Source: Candidatus Hecatellales archaeon (lineage in GTDB: Archaea > Thermoproteota > Bathyarchaeia > Hecatellales > Hecatellaceae). From it: a stretch of 6,741 nt of DNA. The stretch spans positions 1 to 6,741 of the forward strand of contig QMXU01000055.1 of NCBI GenBank assembly GCA_003662305.1, written 5' to 3'. The notes under the pieces were generated by a model, which worked only from the letters and a program-made list of their open reading frames with translations, was not told the DNA's origin and did not search any database. The position numbers were made by a program, and so were the translations under genes. Below, piece by piece: positions 5,608 through 6,741 of this stretch. Position 1 is the stretch's first letter. Each line of letters begins with the position of its first letter.

Positions 5608-6741
5608 CCCGCTTAAACCTCTCCTCAACAGCAAGCTTATGGAACCTTAAGCCTTCAGCCTCGGCAAGGGTTTCAACGGTTTCCCTTAAATCCTTCAAGC
5701 CACGCTTAGTTAAGCTTTGAACCGTGTAGAACCTTAGAAAGTCGAACACGGATATCCCGGAGGCATACCGGGCTGCTCCACCCGTTGGAAGCACGTGGCT
5801 GGGGCCTAAAGCATAGTCTAAGGCAGCCGTAGGCGTGTATATCCCCAGCGAAACAGCCCCCACATTCCTGAGTTTAGCTAGGAGCCTACCCGGCTTAGCT
5901 GAGTGGACAGCCAGGTGCTCTGGGGCGAACCTGCCTATGAAGTCAGCTGCCTCCTCAAGGCTTTCAGCCAGAAGGATGGCTCCATGGGCTTCGAGAGCCA
6001 TGCTGATTCTCCTGTCAGCCTTCGAAAGCCTCTCGTAGACAGCTTCAGCCAGCTTCTCGGAGGTTGTTAAGAGAACTGGGACAGCCCTCGGGTCATGTTC
6101 AGCCTGCGATTCGAGGTCTGCAGCCACAAGCATGGGGTCTGCCTTCTCGTCGGCGAAGACCAAAAGCTCTGTGGGGCCTGCTGGGAACTCCACTCCAACC
6201 TCCCCGTAAACCATCATTTTCGCAGCTGTAACGTAGATGTTTCCGGGACCAACGATTTTGCAAACCTTCGGGATGGTTTCAGTTCCGAAGGCCATGGCGG
6301 CGACAGCCTGCACTCCTCCAACCCTGAAAACCTCTCCAACCCCGGCTAGGTCTAAGGCTACGAGAACCGCAGGGTTGACGCTGCCGTCCGGGCTGGGGGG
6401 AGTGCAGGCGACCAGCCTTCTAACGCCTGCAACCCTGGCTGGAACCCCCAGCATGAGGGCTGTGGAAGGATAGGAGGCACGCCCTCCCGGAATGTAAAGC
6501 CCAGCCGAGTCTAAAGGCTGGAAAACCTGGGTTACACGCATGCCCTTGGATTTGGCGAGAATTCTGGCTTTAGGAAGCTGCCTGCGGTGGACAAGCCTAA
6601 TGTTCCTCTCAGCCCTCTTCAAGGCTTTAATCAGCCCTGTTGGAAGCTGGCGGTAGGCTTCCTCAATTTCCCTCCTGGAAACTTTCAGCCTGCTCCTGTC
6701 AAGTTTAACCCCGTCGAAGGCCTCTGTGTACTCTATTAACG
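5591..6741 (-). CDS. hisD: Histidinol dehydrogenase (N-terminus outside window)
   Basis: HisD oxidises histidinol to histidine in two NAD-dependent steps, the last reactions of the pathway. The frame is open from the right edge (first complete codon 6737-6739) to the TGA at 5593-5591, giving 382 visible residues; by family length roughly 40 N-terminal residues are missing. The TTG at 6622 is internal, because the sequence before it reads EYTEAFDGVKL and SRREIEEAYRQLP, which is normal HisD. Further motifs are LYIPGGRASYPST, the signature region KIVGPGNIYVTAAK followed by EFPAGPTELLV, and LESQAEHD with zinc ligands Q212 and H215. The catalytic pair is in FAPEHL (E274, H275), and zinc ligands D308 in LDYALGPSH and H367 in LRFHKLAVEE complete the site. 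All key residues are present. It is the first visible gene of the his operon and overlaps hisE. Confidence 0.97.
   Translation of the reverse strand, partial: LIEYTEAFDGVKLDRSRLKVSRREIEEAYRQLPTGLIKALKRAERNIRLVHRRQLPKARILAKSKGMRVTQVFQPLDSAGLYIPGGRASYPSTALMLGVPARVAGVRRLVACTPPSPDGSVNPAVLVALDLAGVGEVFRVGGVQAVAAMAFGTETIPKVCKIVGPGNIYVTAAKMMVYGEVGVEFPAGPTELLVFADEKADPMLVAADLESQAEHDPRAVPVLLTTSEKLAEAVYERLSKADRRISMALEAHGAILLAESLEEAADFIGRFAPEHLAVHSAKPGRLLAKLRNVGAVSLGIYTPTAALDYALGPSHVLPTGGAARYASGISVFDFLRFYTVQSLTKRGLKDLRETVETLAEAEGLRFHKLAVEERFKRGGKVG
5617..5625 (-). promoter_or_regulatory. Shine-Dalgarno site supporting the GTG start of hisE
   Basis: AGGAGAGGT on the minus strand, within the end of hisD, ends 9 nt before GTG 5607. 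It is the best-placed purine-rich site near the 5' end of hisE and favours that start over TTG 5634. Confidence 0.5.

Noticed and set aside
6620..6622. TTG at 6622 as the start of histidinol dehydrogenase
   Set aside because: The frame is open to the right edge and the 39 upstream codons encode normal HisD N-terminal sequence.
1..6741. A defence system, mobile element, CRISPR array or other novel system
   Set aside because: Every long frame is a standard amino-acid biosynthesis enzyme; there are no spaced direct repeats, transposase, integrase or tRNA features.

Overview
The window is a compact, gene-dense stretch of a prokaryotic chromosome that carries two amino-acid biosynthesis clusters converging tail to tail. 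I think it is archaeal and would guess a TACK-type lineage such as a Bathyarchaeia-like organism. The reasons are the stand-alone short homoserine dehydrogenase, the separate hisI and hisE genes, a PHP-type phosphatase in a his cluster, heavy use of AGG for arginine, and frequent TTG/GTG starts behind good Shine-Dalgarno sites. The lineage is inferred from general style; no RNA gene or lineage marker is present.

Plus strand, 1-3631: threonine synthase (thrC, cut by the left edge), homoserine dehydrogenase (hom) and a monofunctional aspartate kinase with two ACT domains (lysC). Together they cover the first committed step of the aspartate pathway, the branch to homoserine and the last step to threonine. 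Aspartate-semialdehyde dehydrogenase and homoserine kinase are not in the window. thrC and hom are 5 nt apart and look co-translated. hom and lysC are separated by the only real intergenic gap (74 nt), which holds two short inverted repeats and A/T-rich stretches and may be a promoter/operator region.

Minus strand, 6741 down to 3628: histidinol dehydrogenase (hisD, cut by the right edge), phosphoribosyl-ATP pyrophosphohydrolase (hisE), the glutaminase subunit of imidazole-glycerol-phosphate synthase (hisH), phosphoribosyl-AMP cyclohydrolase (hisI) and a PHP-family metallophosphatase that is a candidate histidinol-phosphate phosphatase. Genes overlap or are separated by only a few bases, and Shine-Dalgarno sites lie in the last codons of the upstream gene, so this is almost certainly one operon with coupled translation. 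hisG, hisA, hisF, hisB and hisC are not in the window.

The two clusters meet in a 4-nt overlap (CTAA, 3628-3631) in which each strand reads its own stop codon. I see no mobile element, CRISPR array, tRNA or rRNA, and no evidence of a new type of system. The most useful leads are the phosphatase in its his-operon context, the paired inverted repeats before lysC, the convergent stop overlap and an apparent excess of AAGCTT.
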